Assembly (NCBI GenBank): GCA_963738325.1
Contig: CAVTWD010000008.1
Coordinates: 62,001 to 126,000, forward strand
Reading direction: 5' to 3'
DNA length: 64,000 nucleotides
From: CAVTWD01 sp963738325
Lineage (GTDB): Bacteria > Actinomycetota > Acidimicrobiia > Acidimicrobiales > Ilumatobacteraceae
Position 1 is the first letter of the stretch. The number at the start of each line of letters is the position of its first letter. The notes below the pieces were generated by a model that saw only the letters and a program-made list of their open reading frames with translations, had not been told where the DNA came from and did no database searches. Position numbers and translations under genes: made by a program. Shown one piece after another: positions 53,422 through 64,000 of the stretch.

Positions 53422-54318
53422 TCAGACCTGCAGGTAGCGAGTGACGGCGATGCCCGAGCCGATCGAGCCGGCGAGCACGCCCACGACGAGCACCACGATG
53501 AAGACGAAACGCAGCTCACCGTTGGAGATCACGAGCGCTTTCAGCTGGTCGACCTGCAGGCTGTCGATCACCCTGCTCTTCCAGAACTCGTTGAGCGACC
53601 ACACGCCGATGCAGGCGACAATGGCTCCGAGCAATCCCTGGACGAGACCCTCCAGCATGAACGGGACCCGGATGAACCAGTTCGTGGCCCCAACGAGCTT
53701 CATCACCTCCACCTCACGGCGGCGGGCGAAGATCGCGGTGCGGATGGTGTTCCAGATGAGCATCACCGCGGCAACGAGCAGTACCACTGCGGCGACGATC
53801 AGGCCCACGCCGAGGAAGCCGGAGATCGTGCGCAACCAGTCGAGGGCTTTCTTCGAGTACTCCACTTCGAAGACGCCAGGCTTGCCTTCGAACTGCTTGC
53901 CGAGCGCGCCCACGATGGCGCTGTCGTCGGTGCGGGGCACCACCCGGTAGCTCGGTGGCATCTGGTCGACGGTCAGCGATTCGGTGAGCTCGGGTGAGTC
54001 GGGGAAGAGCTTCTTGAACTCGGTGTAGGCCTCGGGCTTGTCGACGAAGCGGACCGACTTGACCTGGGGATTGTCCTGCAACTGCCCCTTCACGGTCTCG
54101 AGCTGGTCCTGGCTGGCGTCAGGCTTCATGAAGACGATGAACTCGACGCCGCCGCGCCAACGGACGAGGGCGTTGTCGACGGCCTGGCGGATCAGCAACG
54201 AGACCCCGACGAGCGTCAGCGACACGATCACCGTGAGCAGCGAGGCAGCGGTGAGCGTGAAGTTGCGACGGAGGTTGGCGCCGGTCTCGCGGAACGCGTA
54301 GGCAATGCGGCTCAACAT
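53422..54318 (-). CDS. ftsX: Cell division protein FtsX
   Basis: A 298-residue MacB/FtsX-type permease with four helices: one near residue 25 (NFTLTAASLLTVIVSLTLVG), an extracellular domain (about residues 50-165), and a C-terminal group (FLGVGLIVAAVVLLVAAVML, GLVQGLLGAIVACIGVWSLN, LRFVFIVVLVVGVLAGSIGS). With FtsE it couples ATP hydrolysis to activation of peptidoglycan hydrolases at the septum. Its ATG overlaps the ftsE stop (TGATG). Confidence 0.93.
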   Translation of the reverse strand: MLSRIAYAFRETGANLRRNFTLTAASLLTVIVSLTLVGVSLLIRQAVDNALVRWRGGVEFIVFMKPDASQDQLETVKGQLQDNPQVKSVRFVDKPEAYTEFKKLFPDSPELTESLTVDQMPPSYRVVPRTDDSAIVGALGKQFEGKPGVFEVEYSKKALDWLRTISGFLGVGLIVAAVVLLVAAVMLIWNTIRTAIFARRREVEVMKLVGATNWFIRVPFMLEGLVQGLLGAIVACIGVWSLNEFWKSRVIDSLQVDQLKALVISNGELRFVFIVVLVVGVLAGSIGSGIAVTRYLQV

Positions 54319-54995
54319 CAGTCGTACACTCCCCGGGCCTGGTCGCGGATGATCACGCCTCGGTCCAGCTCGATCACACGCCGCCGCATCATGTTCACGA
54401 TGCGCTGGTCGTGGGTGGCCATCAGCACCGTCGTCCCCGTGCGGTTGATGCGGTCGAGCAGGCGCATGATGCCCTCGCTCGTGCCGGGGTCGAGGTTGCC
54501 GGTGGGCTCGTCGGCCAGCAGGATGAGCGGCCGGTTGACGAAGGCGCGAGCGATCGAAACCCGCTGTTGCTCTCCACCCGAGAGCTGGTCCGGGAAGCGG
54601 TCCTGCTTGCCGGCCAGCCCGACCAGCTCGAGGACGGCCGGTACCTGCTGGCGGATCACGTGCTTGGGCCGGCCGATGACTTCCAGGGCGAAGGCCACGT
54701 TCTCGAAGACGGTCTTGTTGGGCAGGAGCTTGAAGTCCTGGAAGACCGCGCCGATGTTGCGCCGCAGGAAGGGCACCTTGCTGGCAGGCAGTTCGTTGAT
54801 GCTCTTGCCCGCCACCCAGATGGTGCCCCGCTCGGGCAGCTCCGACTTGTTGACCAGCCGCAACATGGTCGACTTGCCGGAGCCCGACTGCCCGACCAGG
54901 AAGACGAACTCGCCCTTGGGGATGTCGAAGCTGGCGTCGCGCAGCGCCACGACGCTCCCGTTGTAGACCTTGGAGACGTTGTCGAGTCGGATCAT
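54318..54995 (-). CDS. ftsE: Cell division ATP-binding protein FtsE
   Basis: A 225-residue ABC ATPase: MIRLDNVSKVYNGSVVALRD, Walker A GQSGSGKST, Q-loop GAVFQDFKLLPNKTV, signature LSGGEQQRVSIARA, Walker B LILLADEPTGNLDP and H-loop MATHDQRIV. ATG 54995 is the canonical FtsE start; the open frame to 55259 is not conserved. Partner of FtsX; the order prfB-ftsE-ftsX is typical of actinobacteria. Confidence 0.95.
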   Translation of the reverse strand: MIRLDNVSKVYNGSVVALRDASFDIPKGEFVFLVGQSGSGKSTMLRLVNKSELPERGTIWVAGKSINELPASKVPFLRRNIGAVFQDFKLLPNKTVFENVAFALEVIGRPKHVIRQQVPAVLELVGLAGKQDRFPDQLSGGEQQRVSIARAFVNRPLILLADEPTGNLDPGTSEGIMRLLDRINRTGTTVLMATHDQRIVNMMRRRVIELDRGVIIRDQARGVYD

Positions 54996-55191
54996 CCGCC
55001 TTGCGGGGGTCGGGGCTGGGCTGGGCGGGACCCGCCCATACCGCCGAACGACGGTACCAGCCACCTGGGGGCGAAACGGGTCACCCCCGAGCGCGACGCC
55101 GGCGCCCGCCGTTTCCTCGTTCGTGCGTGTCACATCGCGGATCTGCGCGAATCGACCCGAATGAACAGGATGGGACACGGATCCCGGGCGG
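54996..55191. other. Intergenic region prfB-ftsE
   Basis: 196 nt without a gene. A compact GGGCGGG-A-CCCGCCC palindrome (55023-55037) lies 28 nt upstream of ftsE. It could be a short hairpin or part of the promoter region. Confidence 0.4.
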
Positions 55192-56304
55192 TCACGGGGT
55201 GGCGAAGGAGGCGCGCTTCCAGCGGAGGAAGGCCTCCATGAAACCATCGAGGTCACCATCGAGCACGCCCTGGACGTTGCCCACCTCGTGGTCGGTGCGC
55301 AGGTCCTTCACCAGCTGATAGGGCTGGAGGACATAGGAGCGGATCTGGCTGCCCCAGCCGACCTGGGCCTGGCGGCCACCGGCGATCTTCTGCAGCTCGG
55401 CCTCGCGCTCCTCTTCGGCCCGGGCGGCGAGGATGGCGGCGAGCTTCTGCATGGCCTTGGTCTTGTTCTGGAGCTGGCTGCGCTCGTCCTGGCAGGTCAC
55501 GACGACACCCGTGGGGAGATGGGTGATGCGGATGGCCGACGACGTCTTGTTGACGTGCTGGCCACCGGCCCCCGAGGACCGATAGGTGTCGATGCGGAGG
55601 TCCTTCTCGTCGATGTCGACCTGCGCGGATTCGTCGAGGGCCGGCCACACCTCGACCGCCGCGAACGACGTCTGGCGGCGGGCATTGCTGTCGAACGGGC
55701 TGATGCGCACGAGCCGATGGGTGCCCCGCTCGCCCTGCATGAGGCCGTAGGCGTAGCGCCCCTTGATGGTGAACTCAGCCGACAGGATGCCGGCCTCGGT
55801 GCCTTCGCTCACGTCGTCGACCTCGACCTCGAAGCCCCGGCGCTCGGCCCACCTCGAGTACATCCGCAAGAGCATCTCGGCCCAGTCCTGCGCGTCGACG
55901 CCGCCGTCCTTCGCGTTGATGGCGCAGATGGCGTCGGCTTCGTCGTGCTCGCCGGTGAAGAGGCTGCGCAGCTCGAGCTCGTCGAGCTCGGCGCCCAGTT
56001 CGGCGATGGCGGCGTCGATCTCGGGCTCCTGGCTGTCGTCGCCCTCGTCGCGGGCGAGCTCGAAGAGCACCTCGGTGTCCTCGAGCCGTTGGAGGAGCCC
56101 GTCATAGACGGCTACGTCGTCGCGGGCGCGGGCGTAGGCCGAGCTCACCTGGCGCGCCCGGTCCTGGTCGTCCCAGAGATCCGGGCGCTGGACCTCCTGC
56201 TCGAGCTCCGCGAGGCGGTGGCGCGTGTCGTCGATGCGGAGGTAGCGCCGGGCCTCCTCCACGCGGAGCCGCAGCTCCTTCAGGTCGTCGGTGACATCAC
56301 GCAC
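55192..56304 (-). CDS. prfB: Peptide chain release factor 2
   Basis: A 370-residue class I release factor. The stop-codon recognition tripeptide SPF is in LVRISPFDSNARRQTSF and the catalytic GGQ in SGAGGQHVNKTSSAIRITHL. The SPF motif, in contrast to PxT, identifies RF2 (UGA/UAA). The reading frame is continuous from MRDVTDDLKELRLRVEEARR, so there is no programmed frameshift control. It lies 7 nt downstream of the secA stop, an arrangement known in actinobacteria. Confidence 0.95.
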   Translation of the reverse strand: MRDVTDDLKELRLRVEEARRYLRIDDTRHRLAELEQEVQRPDLWDDQDRARQVSSAYARARDDVAVYDGLLQRLEDTEVLFELARDEGDDSQEPEIDAAIAELGAELDELELRSLFTGEHDEADAICAINAKDGGVDAQDWAEMLLRMYSRWAERRGFEVEVDDVSEGTEAGILSAEFTIKGRYAYGLMQGERGTHRLVRISPFDSNARRQTSFAAVEVWPALDESAQVDIDEKDLRIDTYRSSGAGGQHVNKTSSAIRITHLPTGVVVTCQDERSQLQNKTKAMQKLAAILAARAEEEREAELQKIAGGRQAQVGWGSQIRSYVLQPYQLVKDLRTDHEVGNVQGVLDGDLDGFMEAFLRWKRASFATP

Positions 56305-56311
56305 GGCCGGC

Positions 56312-59108
<2,797 letters not shown>

Positions 59109-59165
59109 AGGTCGAATCATGCTACCGGGGCCCTTCCGGGTCACCCCGGCGGGGCTCAGCGGGGT

Positions 59166-59200
59166 GTCACAGGGGGGAAGGTCTCCTTCCCCCCTGTGAC
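59166..59200. terminator. Strong hairpin terminator after the patatin gene
   Basis: A perfect 16-bp stem (GTCACAGGGGGGAAGG, loop TCT, complement). The patatin stop codon (TGA 59169-59167) lies inside the stem, and secA starts 58 nt further on. Near-identical core to the terminator at 30792-30821. Confidence 0.8.
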
Positions 59201-60600
59201 AGGAACCGGACGGTGTCGCGCATGACTCGGAGGCGATCGCCGAGGTCGTGGGCCCCCGAGGGCTCCAGGGACAGGGCGAGACGGAAGACGTCGACCGTGG
59301 AGAGCCGCAACCGGCCGTCGGCCACGGGCTGGCCGTCGGGCGTCAGCAAGGACAAGTCGAGCCCAGTGCGGGTGAGCGCCGGCCATCCGCCCCCCGGGGC
59401 CAGGTCGATACCCGCTCGGAAGACGAAGGGACCGTCGGGGGTGGCGAGGCGGCCGGTGGCCTCGAAGCGCCGGCCGGCTGCGGTCGGGCGCACCGAGAAC
59501 CGGCCATCGGCGAGGGGCAAGGGCCCCCATCGCGGGTGGCGCAGCCAGCCGACGGCCGTGGCCTCGGCGTCGGGCACAGCCGTGAAGCGGGCGAGGTCGG
59601 TGACCTCGCCGCCGAGGAACACCTCGACCGCCTCGCTCGCCAACTGGCCCTGCCCCCGGAGCGTGAAGCGGGCGCCGAGGGGGGCGGCGAGCATGGCTGT
59701 GGCCGACTCGTCCAGCACCACGCCAGTCGGCGATGCACCGGCCAGACAGCGGGTGGCGTCCCGGTAGCCCATCGCCACGAGGGTCTCGGCCGTGATCCGC
59801 CCGGCGAGGAAGTCCGGGTCGAGCGGCAAGGGGTATTCGGGCTTCACCACGTGGACGACGACGGGGTCGGTCGTGCCGCCCACGGGTTCGCCCGCCCGGC
59901 GTCGCTCGTTCAGCTCGGCGATCTGGCCGAGCTCCCAGAACAACGCCCCGTTGGCACTGAGCTCGATCATGTGCACGTACTGCTCCAGCGCGCCGTTGCC
60001 CCAGTACGGTGTGTTGGCGATGCACCACGCCAACCACAGCTCGGTGCATCCGCGGCGCACCGCTTCGAGGAGGTTGGCGTCCTTGATCCAGACCGCGTCC
60101 GTCCATACGTGGTCCTGGTCGCGCACCGACGGCAGGAAGACCGGCAGCGACACCCCGGCGATGAGCCGGGGCAAGTCGAGCTCGTCGTGGGGGATCGGCA
60201 CGCATTGCTTGCGCGTGAAGTCGGCCACGTTGAAGGTGCCCGTCATGATCCGGGTCGAGCGGATGCGATCGACGTCGATGCCGAGGTGCGGGAAGACCGC
60301 GTCACGCAAACCGTCGGCATCACCGAAGGCCGGCAGGTTGGTGGGTGAGCCGAGGTAACGACGAAGCGGCAGGAGCGAGATCGAGCGCCGAGGGTTGAGC
60401 GTCCGCCAGCGTTCGCCGAGCTCGTCGACCGGCACCCCCGACAGCAGCATGCCGAGGGTGAAGATTCCACCGGAGGTCCCGTCGCCGTGGTCGAAGTCAA
60501 GGCCGGCCTCCGCCAGGGCCCGCACCACACCCGCCTGCCACGCCACCCGGATGCCGCCGCCGGCGAGCACCAGGGCCCGCCGCGGCCGGTCATCGTTCAC
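59167..60600 (-). CDS. Patatin-like phospholipase with C-terminal beta domain
   Basis: A 477-residue protein. Patatin domain in residues 1-280: RALVLAGGGIRVAWQAGVVR (oxyanion GGG), HGDGTSGGIFTLGM (nucleophile GTSGG), and TDAVWIKDANLLEAVRRG as the Asp region (TDA replacing the more usual DGG/DGA). The C-terminal 190 residues (LGARFTLRGQGQLASEAVEV, GWLRHPRWGPLPLADGRFSV) are strand-rich and not assigned. GTG 60600 overlaps the upstream stop. Last gene of a five- to six-gene operon and probably a lipid acyl hydrolase. Confidence 0.85.
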   Translation of the reverse strand: MNDDRPRRALVLAGGGIRVAWQAGVVRALAEAGLDFDHGDGTSGGIFTLGMLLSGVPVDELGERWRTLNPRRSISLLPLRRYLGSPTNLPAFGDADGLRDAVFPHLGIDVDRIRSTRIMTGTFNVADFTRKQCVPIPHDELDLPRLIAGVSLPVFLPSVRDQDHVWTDAVWIKDANLLEAVRRGCTELWLAWCIANTPYWGNGALEQYVHMIELSANGALFWELGQIAELNERRRAGEPVGGTTDPVVVHVVKPEYPLPLDPDFLAGRITAETLVAMGYRDATRCLAGASPTGVVLDESATAMLAAPLGARFTLRGQGQLASEAVEVFLGGEVTDLARFTAVPDAEATAVGWLRHPRWGPLPLADGRFSVRPTAAGRRFEATGRLATPDGPFVFRAGIDLAPGGGWPALTRTGLDLSLLTPDGQPVADGRLRLSTVDVFRLALSLEPSGAHDLGDRLRVMRDTVRFLSQGGRRPSPL

Positions 60601-61004
60601 GGGCCTTGGCGCGTTCCCTCGCGGCGCCACAGGCCGTAGACGACGAGCGCGCCGGCGATGTCGAAGGCGGCGACGAGCAGCGCGAGCGCACCGAAGACGC
60701 CCGTGATCAGCGCGATCAGCAGGACCAGGACGGAGGCGCACTTCTGGAGCACGCACCAGAACAGCGCCACCGGCGGCGGATTGGCCCGCCGGGCGGCGTC
60801 GATCAGCAGCCCGCCGAACAAGAGGATGAAGACGCCGACGATGCCGAACAGGTACGACGACGGATCGGGCTTGTCGGCGTCGAGGAGGTCCAGCATCGTC
60901 TTGGGGAAGGCGAGGACGAGCAAGCCGAAGAAGGCCGTGAGCGCCCCGACCAGTACCGACAGCCCTCGGGGAGGATCGGCTTGGAGCTCTTCGATGGAGG
61001 TCAT
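60597..61004 (-). CDS. Small integral membrane protein (135 residues)
   Basis: Four hydrophobic segments: LSVLVGALTAFFGLLVLAFP, YLFGIVGVFILLFGGLLIDA, ALFWCVLQKCASVLVLLIAL and FGALALLVAAFDIAGALVVY. No family assigned. ATG 61004 overlaps the preceding gene stop by 4 nt, and its own stop overlaps the patatin start. Membrane helper or uncharacterised subunit of the operon's lipid-active proteins. Confidence 0.7.
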   Translation of the reverse strand: MTSIEELQADPPRGLSVLVGALTAFFGLLVLAFPKTMLDLLDADKPDPSSYLFGIVGVFILLFGGLLIDAARRANPPPVALFWCVLQKCASVLVLLIALITGVFGALALLVAAFDIAGALVVYGLWRREGTRQGP

Positions 61005-61483
61005 GAGCGTGCTCCGATCGCCAGGGCCACGAACCAGAGACCCATCGCCAACCACTCGATGGTCCACAGCGCCGTGCGGGCCAGGTTCAGCCGGATCCAC
61101 TTGGCCAAGGTCATCCGGAAGAACGCGGCGTCATTCGTCGGCGTGTTGAGGACCCGGTTCACCGGGAAGATCAAGAAGATCGTGACGCTCGTCGCCGCCA
61201 AGGTGGCGACGAGATAGATCAGCGGTCCCCATCGGTAGTTGCCCTCGTCCCACTTGGCGATGGTGAGGATCAACCCGCCCACGATCATGAGCGTGCTCCA
61301 CACGGTGAGGAACGTCACGGCGAGCTTCAGCGGGCCGCCGAACCGTTCGGGGAACTGGCCCGGGTGGGTCCGCTCGACCGCGCCGGGGAACTGGAAGATC
61401 GCCATCGACGCCCCGAAGCCGAAGTAGAACGAGGCGAACAGGAGGAGGGCGGCACCCGTCCAGGCGCTGGCGGCGGCGCTCAT
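61001..61483 (-). CDS. Small integral membrane protein, DUF1772-like layout
   Basis: A 160-residue four-helix membrane protein: WTGAALLLFASFYFGFGASM, LAVTFLTVWSTLMIVGGLIL, WGPLIYLVATLAATSVTIFL and WTIEWLAMGLWFVALAIGA. The segment FPVNRVLNTPTNDAAFFR before the last helix recalls the DUF1772/anthrone-oxygenase-like family; this is a weak assignment. Overlaps both neighbours by 4 nt. Confidence 0.68.
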   Translation of the reverse strand: MSAAASAWTGAALLLFASFYFGFGASMAIFQFPGAVERTHPGQFPERFGGPLKLAVTFLTVWSTLMIVGGLILTIAKWDEGNYRWGPLIYLVATLAATSVTIFLIFPVNRVLNTPTNDAAFFRMTLAKWIRLNLARTALWTIEWLAMGLWFVALAIGARS

Positions 61484-62361
61484 CGCCCTGCCGCCCGAGG
61501 AGGGTCGCGCCAGGAGGTGTCGTTCGGGAGGCCGACGACGCTCTCCAGCCCCTCCGGCGGTTGGTCCGGATCGGGCTGGTCGCGAGAGGTGATGAACCAG
61601 CCCTCGAAGTGATCGTCGAGGATCCCGTTCGAGTGGGGCAGGCAGACGGTGAGGAAGGGGCGATCGGCGATGTCGAGCTCTCGCAGGGGATCCATGCGCG
61701 GGTGGTCGCCGAGCAAGATCTGCGCGGACGCCGAGCGTCCCATGGCCGCCTCCACGCGATCCGAGAAGTAGATCGAGGACTTCATGAGCAGGCCGCGGAA
61801 CTCGCAGTAGTTGACGGCGCCGAGGTTGCGCAACGGGACCTTCCAGCGGCGCGGCCGATCGACGGTGATGCGCAGGCACAGCTGGCCGTCGAGGTCGTAC
61901 TGGCTCGACATCTGCTGCTCGTCGAGGCGGAAGTCGAGGTTGCCCTGGTGCTTCGGCATGCCCCAGATCCCCTTGCCACCCTTCACCGAGATGCGACTGC
62001 TCACCGGCAGGTCCCACACGTACTGGCCGAGCCCGCTCCAGCGCTGGCAGACCAGCGCGGCGAGAGCCGGCCACGGCCGGGTGCCGTGGGTGCACCCGAG
62101 GGCGATGCTGAACTCGATGTAGGCCCCGATGTCGGTCGTCCGGTAGTCGATGACGGTGACGAGCAGGACCCCGCGGCCGTTCGGCAGGCGCAGCAACCGC
62201 AGCTCGTTGCCGGGCAGGAGAGCGCTGGCTCGCTTCGCGTCGACGGAGAAGCCGGCCATCAACGCCGGGGAGTCGAGCGAGTTGATCGGCATGACGAAGG
62301 GGATGTCGTCGACGAGCGCGTAGCGGCCCTCTTGCTGGCGTTGACGACGCGGCAGGCTCAT
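61480..62361 (-). CDS. Acetoacetate decarboxylase-like protein
   Basis: A 293-residue ADC-fold protein: GRYALVDDIPFVMPINSLDS, TDIGAYIEFSIALGCTHG, SSRISVKGGKGIWGMPKHQG, and LGAVNYCEFRGLLMKSSIYF. The GMPKHQ segment aligns with the Lys loop of ADC, although the catalytic Lys pair is not clearly conserved, so decarboxylation is uncertain. ATG 62361 is chosen because the frame further upstream (to 62508) overlaps the next gene. Part of the lipid-related operon. Confidence 0.75.
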   Translation of the reverse strand: MSLPRRQRQQEGRYALVDDIPFVMPINSLDSPALMAGFSVDAKRASALLPGNELRLLRLPNGRGVLLVTVIDYRTTDIGAYIEFSIALGCTHGTRPWPALAALVCQRWSGLGQYVWDLPVSSRISVKGGKGIWGMPKHQGNLDFRLDEQQMSSQYDLDGQLCLRITVDRPRRWKVPLRNLGAVNYCEFRGLLMKSSIYFSDRVEAAMGRSASAQILLGDHPRMDPLRELDIADRPFLTVCLPHSNGILDDHFEGWFITSRDQPDPDQPPEGLESVVGLPNDTSWRDPPRAAGR

Positions 62362-62383
62362 GCCCGGTTCCTCTCGGCCACGG

Positions 62384-63415
62384 TCAACGCTCGAGCTCCT
62401 CGACGATGAGGGGGAAGACGTCGTCCGCGGCGCGCCGGCCGAGGAAGACGTCGAGGTGGCCGTAGCCGGGCAGCACGTGGAGGGAGTGGTACCGCGGGCG
62501 CAGCCCATCGAGGAAGGCGAAGGTGCGGGCCTGGCTCTCGGCCAGGAAGCAGTGGTTCTCGGCCCCCGCCAGCAGCACGAAGCGCGCGCCGGTGCGCGGC
62601 GGTCGGGCGACAGGGCTCACGGGCAGCTCGGGCCGTCCCTCGACGGGGACGAGATGACCTCGCACGACACAACGCATCATCTGCGCGAAGAAGGTGAACG
62701 GCACATCCGCGAACTCACCCTGGATCCAGTCATGGACCTCGGGCGTCAGGTTCTCGTGGCTCCAGAGACACGGGAACCCCGTCCCGTAGGTGAAGCTCAC
62801 CATACGGCACACGGTGTTGTCGCACTCGTGATGGGTGAGCTTCACGGTGGCCACGACGGCCTTGGCGAGGAGGGTGGGCGGCTCGAGCCCCCAGCGCGGG
62901 TTCATGTAGGGGGTGAGCCGGGCGATCTGCGGAGCCACCGCTCGTCCCTTGAGCTCGGAGATGCCGGGGATGACCGGATGCAACGACACCGCGTTCGACA
63001 CGATGGTGCGCACCTCGGGCAACAGCCCCGCCACCGCTGCCATCACGAAGCTGGTCGAGCCTTGGCAGTGGACGACCGCTTGCAGCTCGGATGCCCCGGT
63101 CTCGGCCAGGACCGCCTTCACGATGGCGGGATGGTCGTGGACAGCGGCCTGGTCGAGTGTCCAGCGGTTGGGGGCCAGGTCGATGCTCGCCCGCCAGTTG
63201 GCCAGCCAGACGTCGTAGCCAGCCTCTACCAGCACCTCCACCACCGTGGTCTGGCCCGGGGGCCGGAAGATGTTCGCCCGCACCCCGGCACCGTGGACGA
63301 GGAGGACCGGCCCCTTCGTCGGGGCGCTCGCTCCGATCACGTGGTGGACGTCGAGGGCCATGCCATCGCCCGCGGTGACGGGATGGATCGTGGTCGTGAG
63401 CGAGGCCGCGGTCAT
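62384..63415 (-). CDS. Alpha/beta hydrolase with Cys-type nucleophile elbow
   Basis: A 343-residue alpha/beta hydrolase. Oxyanion strand GPVLLVHGAGVRANIFRPPG, then YDVWLANWRASIDLAPNRWT. The elbow VVHCQGSTSF places Cys where Ser normally sits, as in PHA synthases and in hydrolase domains near GMC/cholesterol oxidases. The His is probably in GYGHLDVFLG. ATG 63415 overlaps the upstream gene's stop by 4 nt. Substrate probably a lipid or sterol ester; inference only. Confidence 0.8.
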   Translation of the reverse strand: MTAASLTTTIHPVTAGDGMALDVHHVIGASAPTKGPVLLVHGAGVRANIFRPPGQTTVVEVLVEAGYDVWLANWRASIDLAPNRWTLDQAAVHDHPAIVKAVLAETGASELQAVVHCQGSTSFVMAAVAGLLPEVRTIVSNAVSLHPVIPGISELKGRAVAPQIARLTPYMNPRWGLEPPTLLAKAVVATVKLTHHECDNTVCRMVSFTYGTGFPCLWSHENLTPEVHDWIQGEFADVPFTFFAQMMRCVVRGHLVPVEGRPELPVSPVARPPRTGARFVLLAGAENHCFLAESQARTFAFLDGLRPRYHSLHVLPGYGHLDVFLGRRAADDVFPLIVEELER

Positions 63416-64000
63416 GGTTGCCTCGTGACGGTGATGGGCGGTTCGATGAGCTCGGCCACCGGCTCGACCTCGGGCTCGAACCAGGGGACTTCGGGCGGCT
63501 CGCCCGGTTCGAAGCCCTTCCAGCGACGCGCCACCCGCTCCACCTTGATGGGGTAGATGGTGAGATCGCCGTCGGGCTGCAGGTGCAGGCGGAGGAAGCA
63601 CTTGGAGTCTTCGAAGTGCTGGGCGGCGAACTGCTCGTTGGTGTTCACGTCGAAGAAGTCGGCGATCACGAGGTACACGCCGACGACGAGGCACCCGAGG
63701 GCGCCGCCGAGCATGCCCACGGTGACCACCACGGCCCATCGCCACCAGCTCGTGAGGTTGGTCTCGAACCAACGACCGTAGAACGAGGCCGAACTCACCC
63801 AGAACACGAGGATCACCACGGCGATGACGTGCAGCAGCGTGTGCAGCGCGGCGAGCAGCGAGGCTCGCACCTTGCGCTTTTCGTGGGTGAAGAGGCGGGT
63901 GATGACGAACGTGACGAGGATCATGAAGGGAGCGGCGAAGGGGACGACCACGCGGACGATGGTCTCGCCGAGCCCACGAGTCGGATCACCGGGCCACACC
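63412..64000 (-). CDS. Membrane protein, C-terminal part (runs off the window)
   Basis: About 195 residues, open at the window edge. Three or four helices (VVPFAAPFMILVTFVITRLF, LHVIAVVILVFWVSSASFYG, VVVTVGMLGGALGCLVVGVY) are followed by a soluble tail with HFEDSKCFLRLHLQPDGDL and TIYPIKVERVARRWKGFEPG. The tail resembles the C-terminal part of actinobacterial membrane-bound metallophosphoesterase-like proteins; the N-terminal catalytic part would lie outside the window, so this is tentative. First visible gene of the operon ending at the patatin. Confidence 0.6.
   Translation of the reverse strand, partial: VWPGDPTRGLGETIVRVVVPFAAPFMILVTFVITRLFTHEKRKVRASLLAALHTLLHVIAVVILVFWVSSASFYGRWFETNLTSWWRWAVVVTVGMLGGALGCLVVGVYLVIADFFDVNTNEQFAAQHFEDSKCFLRLHLQPDGDLTIYPIKVERVARRWKGFEPGEPPEVPWFEPEVEPVAELIEPPITVTRQP

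Noticed and set aside
55192..56304. Programmed +1 frameshift in prfB
   Set aside because: The reading frame is continuous from the start codon through SPF and GGQ; no internal UGA with slippery codon.

Overview
High-GC actinobacterial DNA, most likely from an uncultured Acidimicrobiia-type organism. The pointers are luciferase-like (LLM class, F420-type) oxidoreductases, SCP-x-thiolase/DUF35 and MaoC modules, a prfB-ftsE-ftsX block, RES/Xre toxin-antitoxin genes, and many GTG starts with 4-nt GTGA/ATGA gene overlaps. The taxonomic assignment is inference only. No rRNA, tRNA or CRISPR array was seen.

Left part (1-34.5 kb) is a catabolic accessory region for aromatic and acyl-CoA compounds. 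It holds an HpaB-type flavin monooxygenase with an extradiol-type (VOC) dioxygenase, a lone CoxL-type molybdenum hydroxylase, an RraA/RidA/HpaI operon, an HpaH-type hydratase, a hydroxyquinol-type intradiol dioxygenase, a fumarylacetoacetase-family hydrolase with a divergent MarR regulator, and a Rieske oxygenase. A compact operon (two hot-dog hydratases, thiolase-like protein, DUF35 protein, acyl-CoA ligases; 20.3-25.6 kb) resembles steroid side-chain retro-aldol modules. Between them lie a large protein of unknown function (9.56-11.17 kb), a PEP-utilising enzyme with a mobile His domain, a MetE-like protein, a cNMP-binding/hydrolase fusion facing an MBL-fold hydrolase, and a papain-like protease. 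Several genes in the first 22 kb are cut at abrupt junctions (about 290, 883, 11.6 kb, 12.7 kb, 17.66 kb, 20.67 kb), as if 0.3-1.5 kb pieces had been deleted.

Middle part (34.5-47.4 kb) is amino-acid catabolism to glutamate. On the minus strand hutU, a peptide-deformylase gene, hutF and hutI form a chain of 4-nt overlaps. Divergently, hutH overlaps a bifunctional putA. HutG, the expected N-formylglutamate hydrolase, is absent and the deformylase gene sits in its place; this is the most interesting hypothesis in the window. After a GNAT gene come an LLM oxidoreductase and an ABC-2 exporter, both full of frameshifts.

Right part (47.5-64 kb): sixA, a cNMP-domain protein and a DUF1684 protein; a RES/Xre toxin-antitoxin pair with a likely operator; an O-methyltransferase; an enoyl-CoA hydratase; DoxX; the core genes ftsX, ftsE, prfB and secA; and a coupled operon (membrane protein, Cys-nucleophile hydrolase, acetoacetate-decarboxylase-like protein, two small membrane proteins, patatin). 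Single-base frameshifts occur even in secA, so many are probably sequence errors.
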